From Amygdalobacter nucleatus (GTDB lineage Bacteria; Bacillota; Clostridia; Saccharofermentanales; Fastidiosipilaceae): DNA of 64,000 bases. Of this stretch, positions 43,481 to 50,823 are shown in pieces (position 1 is the first letter of the stretch; every line of letters begins with the position of its first letter). The position numbers were made by a program, and so were the translations under genes. Below the pieces are notes generated by a model. That model saw nothing but the letters and a program-made list of their open reading frames with translations. It was not told the DNA's origin and made no database searches. The stretch covers positions 481,001-545,000 of the forward strand of contig NZ_JARFNM010000001.1 of the NCBI RefSeq assembly GCF_029167365.1, read 5' to 3'.

Positions 43481-44023
43481 ATGAAGTTTAGTCTCAAGGG
43501 TATTAATGTTAAAATCAGTGATCGCATGAAGGAACATTGTACGAAGAAGATTGCTAAACTTGAGCGCAGCTTATCAGCGCAAGATCAGTTGGAAGCTAAG
43601 TTTACAGCTGTTAATAACAGTGTGACATGTGAGTTGACGCTCAAAATTGCAGGCCATTTTTATCGTACAGAGGCTAATGTTACAGATGCAGTTGTCGCTT
43701 TTGACCAAGCTTTAGATTTAATGGAACGCAAGTTACGTAAACACAAAACACGCATCTTGAAGCTCCATCATAATAGCGAGGGATTGAAACGCTTCTATGC
43801 AACTATGGCTGAGGATTTTGCCAAAGAGGAAGATGCAGATACTCCTAAGATAAGTAAACATAAGCAATTCCATATCGATGCAATGGATGAAGAGGAAGCT
43901 TTATTACAGATGCAGTTACTTGGTCATAGCTTCTTTGCTTATTTGAATGCTGATAGCGGCAAGGTGAATATTATCTATGCCCGTAAGCAAGGTGAGTATG
44001 GCATCTTAGAGTTGGATTATTGA
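43481..44023 (+). CDS. hpf: Long-form ribosome hibernation promoting factor
   Basis: Long HPF binds 30S subunits and dimerises ribosomes into inactive 100S particles. It has 180 aa. The N-terminal S30AE domain (about 1-100) contains the basic helix ERKLRKHKTRI. A linker (about 100-120) precedes the C-terminal dimerisation domain (about 125-180) with the family block ALLQMQLLGHSFFAYLNAD. In-frame codons reach back to 43457, but MKFSLKG at 43481 is the family start, preceded by GAGAGGAG at a wide spacing of 11. It is a single-gene unit. Confidence 0.94.
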   Translation: MKFSLKGINVKISDRMKEHCTKKIAKLERSLSAQDQLEAKFTAVNNSVTCELTLKIAGHFYRTEANVTDAVVAFDQALDLMERKLRKHKTRILKLHHNSEGLKRFYATMAEDFAKEEDADTPKISKHKQFHIDAMDEEEALLQMQLLGHSFFAYLNADSGKVNIIYARKQGEYGILELDY

Positions 44024-44061
44024 TCATTTACTGGGGTAAGTGATTTATGGTATTGGGGAGG

Positions 44062-44090
44062 AGCAGGCAGCTAACGCTGCCTGCTTTTTT
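44062..44090 (+). terminator. Terminator after hpf
   Basis: A 10-bp GC-rich perfect stem (AGCAGGCAGC/GCTGCCTGCT) with loop TAAC is followed by six T residues. Confidence 0.95.
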
Positions 44091-44168
44091 AGGCCCTAAA
44101 TTAGTTTCGAGTTAGCGTTTTTAAAGTCACTTCATAAACTAGTCATCGCATTTAAGAGCTTTAATTGT

Positions 44169-44174
44169 TATAAT
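44169..44174 (+). promoter_or_regulatory. TATAAT element immediately before pcrA
   Basis: A perfect TATAAT ends 7 bp before the pcrA ATG, which would put the transcription start at or next to the start codon. No good -35 is found 17 bp upstream (CGCATT-like). A short GAGG lies 1 bp from the ATG, too close for a normal ribosome site. Confidence 0.4.
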
Positions 44175-44181
44175 TTGAGGC

Positions 44182-46761
44182 ATGAATGCGAACAATCAAA
44201 GCTTATACAATGAATTAAATCAGGATCAGCGCCAAGCTGTACTTTATGGCACAGGCCCGTTACTTATATTGGCAGGAGCTGGATCTGGTAAAACCCGTGT
44301 TATCACTTATCGTATCAGTCATTTAATTAAGGATTTAGGTATACTTCCACAACAGATAATGGCTTTAACTTTTACAAACAAGGCGGCGCTTGAGATGAAA
44401 GAGCGTATCGGCCAAATGGTAGGTGACGATACTTCAAGAATGTGGATTGGTACTTTCCACTCTGTAATGGTTAAGGTTTTACGGCAATTTGCACCGTTAC
44501 TTGGCTACCAGTCTAATTTTCAGATTTTAGATACAGATGAACAAGCGAAGTTATTGAAGAATTTGATTGCCGATAAAAAGTTAGACCGTGACGTTTACGA
44601 GCCAAAAGCCGTTTTGCATGCTATTTCGAAGCAGAAGAACAAGCTTTTAACTGTAGAGGAATTTTTAAGCAAATATCCTAATCCACAGCGTTGCTTAGAT
44701 GGTGCAGCCAAACTCTGTCAGCCTTTATATGCTGATTATCAGGCAGCTTTGAAGAATTTGAATGCAATGGATTTTGATGATTTGTTGCTGAATGCCTACC
44801 TTTTGTTCAGCCAAGAGCCAGCTGTTTTAGAGGTGTACCAAAAGCGCTTTTTATACATTTTTGTTGACGAGTATCAAGATACGAACTTTGCGCAATATCA
44901 GCTTATTCATATGTTAAGCGCTAAGCATCGCAATTTATGTGTTGTGGGTGACGATGATCAGTCAATTTATGCTTTTAGAGGCGCTGATGTCAGCATTATC
45001 CTCAACTTTGAACGTGATTTTCCAGATGCCAAGGTAATTAAGCTTGAACAAAACTATCGTTCAACTGGTAATATTTTAAGAGCTGCTAACAGTATCATTC
45101 AACACAATCAGCAGCGTAAAGATAAAGCTTTATGGACAGAGGCAGGAGCTGGTAGATTGCTTAGCTATTATCAGGCTGTTAATCAACAAGATGAAGCTAA
45201 TTATGTTGTGAATGACATTCAAACCAAGCAACAGCAAACAAAGAGCCCGTATTCTGATTTTGCTATTCTTTATCGTGTGAACGCTTTATCGCGTAACTTA
45301 GAATTAGCCTTATTGAAAGCGAAAATTCCGTTCCGAATTTATGGCGGTCAGCGTTTCTATGAGCGTAAAGAAATCAAAGATGTTTTGGCTTATCTGCGCT
45401 TAATTGCTGACTCTAAAGATGATTTAGCCTTTTTAAGAATTATTAACTGTCCTAAACGTCAAATTGGTTTAACCACGGTTGAGAAAGTATTGGCTTTAGC
45501 CAAACAAGCACAAGCTTCTGCTATGGAAATTTGTGCTAAAGCTGACTGCTATCCAGAGCTAGCCAAAGTGAAGTTAAAGCTTTTAAGCTTTTACACCTTG
45601 ATTGTTAATTTACGTAAAAGTTTACAGAACAGTGATTTTACTTTGAGTTCTTACATTGAGTATGTGCAGAATGAGAGCGGTTTGGTTGAAGAAATTATCA
45701 ATCAGATGGAAAAGGGCCAGGAAGATGCAGCGCAACGAATTGAAAATTTGAAAGAAATGTTGTCTGATGCGCTTGATTTTACAGCTCAATCTAAAATTGA
45801 AACTCTAGATTTCTCAGAAGCGGAACAAGCAGAACTCAGATCGAATGATCTCTTAGCCTTTGTCCAAGCTGATGAAGTAGAGCATGAAACAGCTGGCCAA
45901 ATTGAGATTGCTGAAATAGCCCAGGCTAATTTGCCTAACAAGTCACTTAAGACTGATTTACAGGATTATTTAGCAATGACGGCATTGAACCAAGCTGCAA
46001 GTAACGATACAGATGGAAATTTTGTTAGCTTGATGACTTTACATGCTGCTAAAGGCTTAGAGTTTAACAACGTTTATATTGTCGGCATGGAAGAAAATAT
46101 TTTCCCTGGTGCTCGCTCACTCAGTACGCAAGCTGGCTTAGAAGAAGAAAGACGTTTAGCGTATGTAGGTGTAACTAGAGCGCGCCAGAACTTGTGCTTA
46201 ACTTCGACAGCTGAACGTTTGCTATATGGTAGTACGACGTATAATCTCTTGTCACGTTTCGTCAAAGAAATCCCTAAAGAGCTGATACAAGAGAAATATG
46301 CTAGTCGCAAGAATGACGATTACGATCTTTTCGCTTATAACGATACGAAAAGAGGCTCATTTGGCCGCAATTATGGCGGGAATAACGGTGGCAATTATAG
46401 CGGAAATTCAACTTGGTCAATTAGAAGACAGGCGCCAATTAGTATTGAGCCGCTTAATTCTACGCAAGTTAAGCCTAAACCTGCTGTAAGTGACGCTATG
46501 AGCCAACTGAAACGCATCAAAGCCAATAAGGTAGCTGGTTCAAGTTCAGCAAAGTTGACCAGTTTAGCAAGTAAGCAAAGCAAAGATGAACTTAAACTAG
46601 CTGATATTAAAGTAAATCAGCAGGTTAAGCATAGCCGCTTGGGAATTGCGACTGTTAAACAGATTGAGCCAGTTGCAGGTGATGCTATTTTAGTTTTGCA
46701 ATTTAATAATGGTGAAACTAAGCGAATGATGGCTAAAACAGCGCATTTACACGCTATTTAG
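44182..46761 (+). CDS. pcrA: ATP-dependent DNA helicase PcrA/UvrD
   Basis: This superfamily 1 helicase serves in repair, replication restart and transcription-coupled repair. It has 859 aa. Walker A is GAGSGKTR (about 32-39) and Walker B is DEYQDTN. The other helicase motifs GDDDQSIYAFRGAD, LEQNYRST, LMTLHAAKGLEF and GVTRAR follow in order. A Gly/Asn-rich linker (about 720-745) precedes a C-terminal Tudor-like domain (about 810-859) with the KHSRLGIATV pattern of PcrA. The region between motifs is longer than in Bacillus PcrA. It is followed after 8 bp by a YfbR-like gene, apparently co-transcribed. Confidence 0.94.
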   Translation: MNANNQSLYNELNQDQRQAVLYGTGPLLILAGAGSGKTRVITYRISHLIKDLGILPQQIMALTFTNKAALEMKERIGQMVGDDTSRMWIGTFHSVMVKVLRQFAPLLGYQSNFQILDTDEQAKLLKNLIADKKLDRDVYEPKAVLHAISKQKNKLLTVEEFLSKYPNPQRCLDGAAKLCQPLYADYQAALKNLNAMDFDDLLLNAYLLFSQEPAVLEVYQKRFLYIFVDEYQDTNFAQYQLIHMLSAKHRNLCVVGDDDQSIYAFRGADVSIILNFERDFPDAKVIKLEQNYRSTGNILRAANSIIQHNQQRKDKALWTEAGAGRLLSYYQAVNQQDEANYVVNDIQTKQQQTKSPYSDFAILYRVNALSRNLELALLKAKIPFRIYGGQRFYERKEIKDVLAYLRLIADSKDDLAFLRIINCPKRQIGLTTVEKVLALAKQAQASAMEICAKADCYPELAKVKLKLLSFYTLIVNLRKSLQNSDFTLSSYIEYVQNESGLVEEIINQMEKGQEDAAQRIENLKEMLSDALDFTAQSKIETLDFSEAEQAELRSNDLLAFVQADEVEHETAGQIEIAEIAQANLPNKSLKTDLQDYLAMTALNQAASNDTDGNFVSLMTLHAAKGLEFNNVYIVGMEENIFPGARSLSTQAGLEEERRLAYVGVTRARQNLCLTSTAERLLYGSTTYNLLSRFVKEIPKELIQEKYASRKNDDYDLFAYNDTKRGSFGRNYGGNNGGNYSGNSTWSIRRQAPISIEPLNSTQVKPKPAVSDAMSQLKRIKANKVAGSSSAKLTSLASKQSKDELKLADIKVNQQVKHSRLGIATVKQIEPVAGDAILVLQFNNGETKRMMAKTAHLHAI

Positions 46762-46769
46762 GAGTGTTT

Positions 46770-47453
46770 ATGGAAGATAATAAGCAATATACATTTTACG
46801 CAATGCTAAATCGTTTGCATTTAATTGAGCGCTGGAGTTTGATGCAATGCAGAGAAAGTGAAAATGTCTGCGAACATTCATATCAGGTAGCTTTGATTGT
46901 GCAAGCACTTTATTACATTCGGGAACAGAAATTAGTTGAATGTAAGCAATCTGAAATTCATTTGGATTTAGCCAATCTTTTACAGATGGCATTACTGCAT
47001 GATGCTACGGAAGTTATTACTGGCGATTTGCCAACGCCTGTTAAGTACTATAATCCAGAACTTAAGCAGGCCTATTCCTTGGTTGAATCGATTGCAGCTA
47101 ACAGATTAATTGATCTATTACCTGCTAAATTACAGCCAGTTTATCTAAAATTTATTTGCCCTGAGCACAAGACAGATGAACAGTGCCTAGCTCGCTTGTT
47201 TGTCAAAGCGGCCGACAAAATCAGTGCCTTAATTAAATGTATGCAAGAATTAGCCTTAGGTAATGAAGAGTTTAAGCAGGCTGAAGCTAAGACACGCAAA
47301 CGCATTCAAGCCTTAAAATTGCCAGAAGCTGATTATTTTGTTTCCCATTTTGTACCAGCCTATGCTTTATCGTTAGATGATTTGAATAAGCAAAGCTTAG
47401 ATGAAGAATCAAAAGAGAGTAGTATCTTAAAAGATGAATACAGAATTAAATAA
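46770..47453 (+). CDS. HD-domain 5'-deoxynucleotidase, YfbR-like
   Basis: This 227-aa protein has the HD metal-binding pattern: His in CEHSYQVALI, the His-Asp pair in ALLHDATEVITGDLPTPVKY, and a later Asp in KAADKISA. This order and the TGDLPTPVKY segment are typical of YfbR, a 5'-deoxyribonucleotidase involved in nucleotide pool balance. ATG 46770 follows GGAG by 5 bp; GTG 46764 lies inside the ribosome site. Its end overlaps the next gene by 20 bp. Confidence 0.85.
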   Translation: MEDNKQYTFYAMLNRLHLIERWSLMQCRESENVCEHSYQVALIVQALYYIREQKLVECKQSEIHLDLANLLQMALLHDATEVITGDLPTPVKYYNPELKQAYSLVESIAANRLIDLLPAKLQPVYLKFICPEHKTDEQCLARLFVKAADKISALIKCMQELALGNEEFKQAEAKTRKRIQALKLPEADYFVSHFVPAYALSLDDLNKQSLDEESKESSILKDEYRIK

Positions 47454-48204
47454 ACTTATTTTTGACAAGCAGCTTTTGACGTTTAAGCGCCTTGAAAATC
47501 TGTTAGCCATATCTTTACTAAGCTACCTTATCTGCTTAGTTGGCCTGAAATACTGTTCGTTTTTAGCTAGTTATATTGTGCTTGCTCTAGCAAGCTGCCT
47601 AGTTAGTATTTATGTTGCTCTGGCTTGGCCTAAGACAGTCAGCAAATGGCGGGTTAATTTTACCATTTTGCTATGGCTGATTTTCCCAACTACAGCTTTG
47701 ATTTATATTGATCGCCTGAATTTAGCTAGCTTATGGCCAAACTTGAGGTTCTGCATTTTATGCCTATATTTAGCTGCTTATTTTGGAACCCTAATTCTTT
47801 TGGGCTTAGAAAGAGAACTAACTTTTTACCTTTTCTTTGGCGCATTAACAACTGTTGTTTCAGTTGGCTCCTTTAGCCTCTTTAGCAGCATCTTTAATTT
47901 TTATGGCTACAAATACTGGCTTGTACCTCAGACGATTTCATTTGGATTGAGCTTACTATTTGCCTTTTGGGTTAATCGCCAATACGTATTTTGTAGTCAT
48001 GGCCCAATTTGGCCAGAGTTTGAACGCTTTGTGAGTTCACGTATTTTAAGTAGCTTGTTGTGCGAATATTTATTGATGGCCTTTTTGGCAGATGTCGTCA
48101 AATTGAATTTAGATTTGGCTAAAATTTCGACAGCCTTTATGGTTGTAGTTATTAACTATATTTTGAGTAAAATTTTTGTCTTTAAGCAAAGTAAGGTAAA
48201 ATAA
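47434..48204 (+). CDS. GtrA-like membrane protein with N-terminal extension
   Basis: This 256-aa integral membrane protein has about eight hydrophobic segments. The C-terminal half (about 130-253) resembles the four-helix GtrA family: FFGALTTVVSVGSFSLF, a following FWVNRQYVF and the final NYILSKIFVF. GtrA proteins are proposed flippases for lipid-linked sugars in wall glycosylation. The first 125 residues add about four more transmembrane helices with no recognised domain. It overlaps the YfbR-like gene by 20 bp. No glycosyltransferase is adjacent, so its pathway is unknown. Confidence 0.65.
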   Translation: MNTELNKLIFDKQLLTFKRLENLLAISLLSYLICLVGLKYCSFLASYIVLALASCLVSIYVALAWPKTVSKWRVNFTILLWLIFPTTALIYIDRLNLASLWPNLRFCILCLYLAAYFGTLILLGLERELTFYLFFGALTTVVSVGSFSLFSSIFNFYGYKYWLVPQTISFGLSLLFAFWVNRQYVFCSHGPIWPEFERFVSSRILSSLLCEYLLMAFLADVVKLNLDLAKISTAFMVVVINYILSKIFVFKQSKVK

Positions 48205-48234
48205 CTTATAGTTTGTAGAATGGAAAGAGATTAG

Positions 48235-49914
48235 ATGGAATATTTACATATTCGGACGATGCAGACGATCAGTGACTTGGAACTTTTAGTTACGGTCGAA
48301 GATTTAGAAGCAGGTTATTATGTGCCTGCTACGTTGCCAGAACTGAGCGCAGCTGATTTGAAAGGCTTAGGCAAATTACCTTTGTCAGAGCGCGTCAGCC
48401 ATTTGCTTTTGCATTATTTTCCTAGCTTTAGTGCCAAGGAGTTATATAAGCTTGTTAAGAAGCATTATGGCAAGCTAGATACATTACCTGATTTAAAACC
48501 ATTTAATCATTATATGCCAGTCTATTTGGCTGAATTGGACAAACTTAGCACCGGTAGCATCTATGACTATATTTTGCCTTTACTTTTAGATTTGCAAGTT
48601 GCTGCTTTACAAAAACGCAATGATGAACGGGAAATTGTTCTGTTAGAACATAATCTTGGCAATAGTAGTTTCTCGGCATTAGTCAAGGCTTTAGAGGAGC
48701 TTAATTGGCCGAAAATCACGCTTTATTACAACCCCAAGCGTATTGACCCACAAATTCATAAATCCATTAGCGATCGGGTTGAGCATGTTAAGCTAAAAGC
48801 TGTAGATAATGCTTTGAGCTTGCCAACAATTAATCTGTTTGCTAGTCGTTTGAACTTAATCAAAGCGCAGTTAGCAAAAGCAGATAAACACTTAGAAAGT
48901 GAGCAGGAAACAGAAGCTACATTAACTAGCGACAACACGGGTAATTTGGCTTCAGATTATCCAGCTCCAACTTTGTCAACCCTAGATAGCTTGCCAGCGG
49001 TATTAATTGCAAGTTGCTTACAACTTGCCTTGTTAGCAAGTTTACCTTTGGCAAAACAAGCAGATTTATGGCCTCAAATTGAGCCAGTTGATGAGGCTGA
49101 CGATTATAAGCGAAATAAAGATTCCCAAATAGTTACACCCAAACCTGAGCCTAAAAAAGGCTATCGGACAGTCAATTTATTCTTGCCCGCTAAACAAGGT
49201 TATCTGTTACTAGCAGCTTGTTATAGCAAAATCATATGCCCAGTCGTTGGCAAGATTTATTTGGCTGGTAAACGTGGCAATATGCTAAGCGAATTGGTTC
49301 GCTTTGGCAATTACGAAGTTAAAGGCAAGCACAATACGTTTGAATTGCCAGTCCAATTAGAACGTATGTTGTTTGAATTTAATAGCCGTGACAATCAACG
49401 TTCGATAGCTTTATTGAATGACTTTGCGCGCAAAGGCACTTTGCAATTACCTTTAGTAGCCAAGCACAATATTAATGGGGTTGTGTTAGCTGAGCTTTAT
49501 ACAGATAAGAATGAAGCAAAGTTAATGCTTAATTTGTATGATCGCTTTGATTTAATGCTGCCACCGCTCTCAGTTTTAGCCTTTGCAGTTTATTTGAAAT
49601 ATTATGAAAACATTAATTCGACTGATGAGTTAGGTTTAGTTTTTGTTAATGCTTCAATTTTCCGCTATCCAGAGCAAGTAGCTAATGCTTTGTATGCTGA
49701 TAAAGTTTTACAAGGCCACAATTTTGTGGAAATTATGCAGGCTTTATCGCTTGAAGCTTGTCAGGTGTTCCCAGATTGGTTCTTATTTGAACACAATATC
49801 AAGGCTGATGAGCTAGTTAGCTTAGAGCGCTTTGACCCGGAACAACACAAAGCTGAATTTGAGAAAATTCGCCTAGAGGGCTTAAGTGAAGAGGAGAAGG
49901 CTAATTTAGTTTAA
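48235..49914 (+). CDS. Threonine-synthase-like protein lacking PLP-binding motifs (probable pseudoenzyme)
   Basis: This 559-aa cytoplasmic protein has the layout of threonine synthase. An N-terminal GYYVPATLPELS segment (27-38) matches the G-x-YVP start. ELYKLVKKHYG (69-79) follows. LPTINLFASRL (196-206) sits where ThrC has its NSINW block, and VNLFLPAKQGYLLLAACY (313-330) where ThrC has its TGNFGN loop. ELPVQLERMLFEFNSRD (370-386) matches the S-N-ERLL segment, and the VNASIFRYPEQVANAL stretch (471-486) the final block. The PLP-lysine motif (F-K-D) is replaced by IYDYI near 109-113, and the SGDTGSA phosphate loop by HNLGNSSFSA (139-148). An insertion of about 80 low-complexity residues lies at 218-305. 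It is almost surely not an active threonine synthase. This is my alignment by eye. Confidence 0.65.
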   Translation: MEYLHIRTMQTISDLELLVTVEDLEAGYYVPATLPELSAADLKGLGKLPLSERVSHLLLHYFPSFSAKELYKLVKKHYGKLDTLPDLKPFNHYMPVYLAELDKLSTGSIYDYILPLLLDLQVAALQKRNDEREIVLLEHNLGNSSFSALVKALEELNWPKITLYYNPKRIDPQIHKSISDRVEHVKLKAVDNALSLPTINLFASRLNLIKAQLAKADKHLESEQETEATLTSDNTGNLASDYPAPTLSTLDSLPAVLIASCLQLALLASLPLAKQADLWPQIEPVDEADDYKRNKDSQIVTPKPEPKKGYRTVNLFLPAKQGYLLLAACYSKIICPVVGKIYLAGKRGNMLSELVRFGNYEVKGKHNTFELPVQLERMLFEFNSRDNQRSIALLNDFARKGTLQLPLVAKHNINGVVLAELYTDKNEAKLMLNLYDRFDLMLPPLSVLAFAVYLKYYENINSTDELGLVFVNASIFRYPEQVANALYADKVLQGHNFVEIMQALSLEACQVFPDWFLFEHNIKADELVSLERFDPEQHKAEFEKIRLEGLSEEEKANLV

Positions 49915-50637
49915 GTCAATCAAATCTGTAATTATTTTATGTGCAATACGTAAGCCAGCTGTAGCTGGTACAAAAATTAAACTAGCAAGTGGTACTTTTT
50001 GGGCTACTTGCTTTTGTTTAATTGCCGCAAGTTCAGCACTTAAAGCTTGTAATGGCTCAGGTGAATAGCAGACAGTTAATTTGTCGACTTTTAATTGCCT
50101 TAACTCGTGACGCATGACTTTGCACAATTTATCGTATTTAGTTTGATAAAGGTCACAGATTGTGACTAGTTCAGGCTGTAATTTGCGCGCTGTTCCCATC
50201 GCGCTGATTAATTTTAGTTGATGCTCATGGCAATAAACAGCCAAGGCAATTTTGCTAGAGACTGTATCTATACAATCGGCAATATAGTCATAATTTTGTA
50301 AGCAGCTCAAATCACTTTCTTTAGTCAAAAACATCTCTTTTGCTTCCACCTGACAGAAAGGGGCAATTTCAGAAATACGTTTAGCTGTAACTTCAACTTT
50401 ACTTTTGCCTAAACTGTCAACTGTAGCGCCAAGTTGGCGATTGAGATTCGAGGTTTGATAAACATCTTGATCGATGATTAACAGGTGACCTACCCCTGAA
50501 CGCGCCAAAGCTTCAACTACAAACGAACCAACTCCGCCTAAACCGATAACGGCGACTTTAGCTTTTTGTAAACTTGCGATATTCTCTTTCCCTAATAAAA
50601 GTTGACTACGTTCAAATACAGCTTCTTTATCGTTCAT
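49906..50637 (-). CDS. tcdA: tRNA threonylcarbamoyladenosine dehydratase TcdA (ThiF/E1-like)
   Basis: TcdA cyclises t6A37 of tRNAs to ct6A using ATP. This 243-aa protein has the E1-like nucleotide motif IGLGGVGSFVVEALARSGVG (about 31-50), then IIDQDVYQTSNLNRQ, and YIADCIDTVSSKIAL. It begins at ATG 50637 after AGGTAAGG. The last 9 bp overlap the end of the convergent threonine-synthase-like gene. Other ThiF-family roles are possible, but the length and NLNRQ pattern fit TcdA. Confidence 0.88.
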   Translation of the reverse strand: MNDKEAVFERSQLLLGKENIASLQKAKVAVIGLGGVGSFVVEALARSGVGHLLIIDQDVYQTSNLNRQLGATVDSLGKSKVEVTAKRISEIAPFCQVEAKEMFLTKESDLSCLQNYDYIADCIDTVSSKIALAVYCHEHQLKLISAMGTARKLQPELVTICDLYQTKYDKLCKVMRHELRQLKVDKLTVCYSPEPLQALSAELAAIKQKQVAQKVPLASLIFVPATAGLRIAHKIITDLIDLN

Positions 50638-50668
50638 ACCTTACCTCGTTCATGCTCGCTAATTTTTT

Positions 50669-50674
50669 ATTATA
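50669..50674 (-). promoter_or_regulatory. Probable -10 element of tcdA
   Basis: A perfect TATAAT on the minus strand, 32 bp before the tcdA start. The -35 region is weak. Confidence 0.45.
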
Positions 50675-50740
50675 GCTTAAATAGGGCTAAATAGTGGCTA
50701 ACTTCCTTTAGAATGTTTGAATTTGAAATTTGTCTAAATC

Positions 50741-50752
50741 CCTAAATTTAGG
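50741..50752 (+). promoter_or_regulatory. CCTAAATTTAGG palindrome upstream of gyrA
   Basis: A perfect 12-bp palindrome 40 bp upstream of the gyrA -10. The same core, extended to CCCTAAATTTAGGG, occurs at 33005-33018. It could be a regulator site; no regulator can be named. Confidence 0.35.
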
Positions 50753-50791
50753 CACAAACAGCTGATTGACCATGAATTAAAAATGCAAATA

Positions 50792-50800
50792 TGATATAAT
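50792..50800 (+). promoter_or_regulatory. Extended -10 promoter of gyrA
   Basis: TGA-TATAAT (50792-50800) fits an extended -10 element. It lies 23 bp before the gyrA ATG, leaving room for the GGAGG ribosome site. A TTGACC at 50765-50770 is too far (24 bp) to be a standard -35. Confidence 0.65.
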
Positions 50801-50823
50801 GTGTAAGATAGATGGAGGCATAA

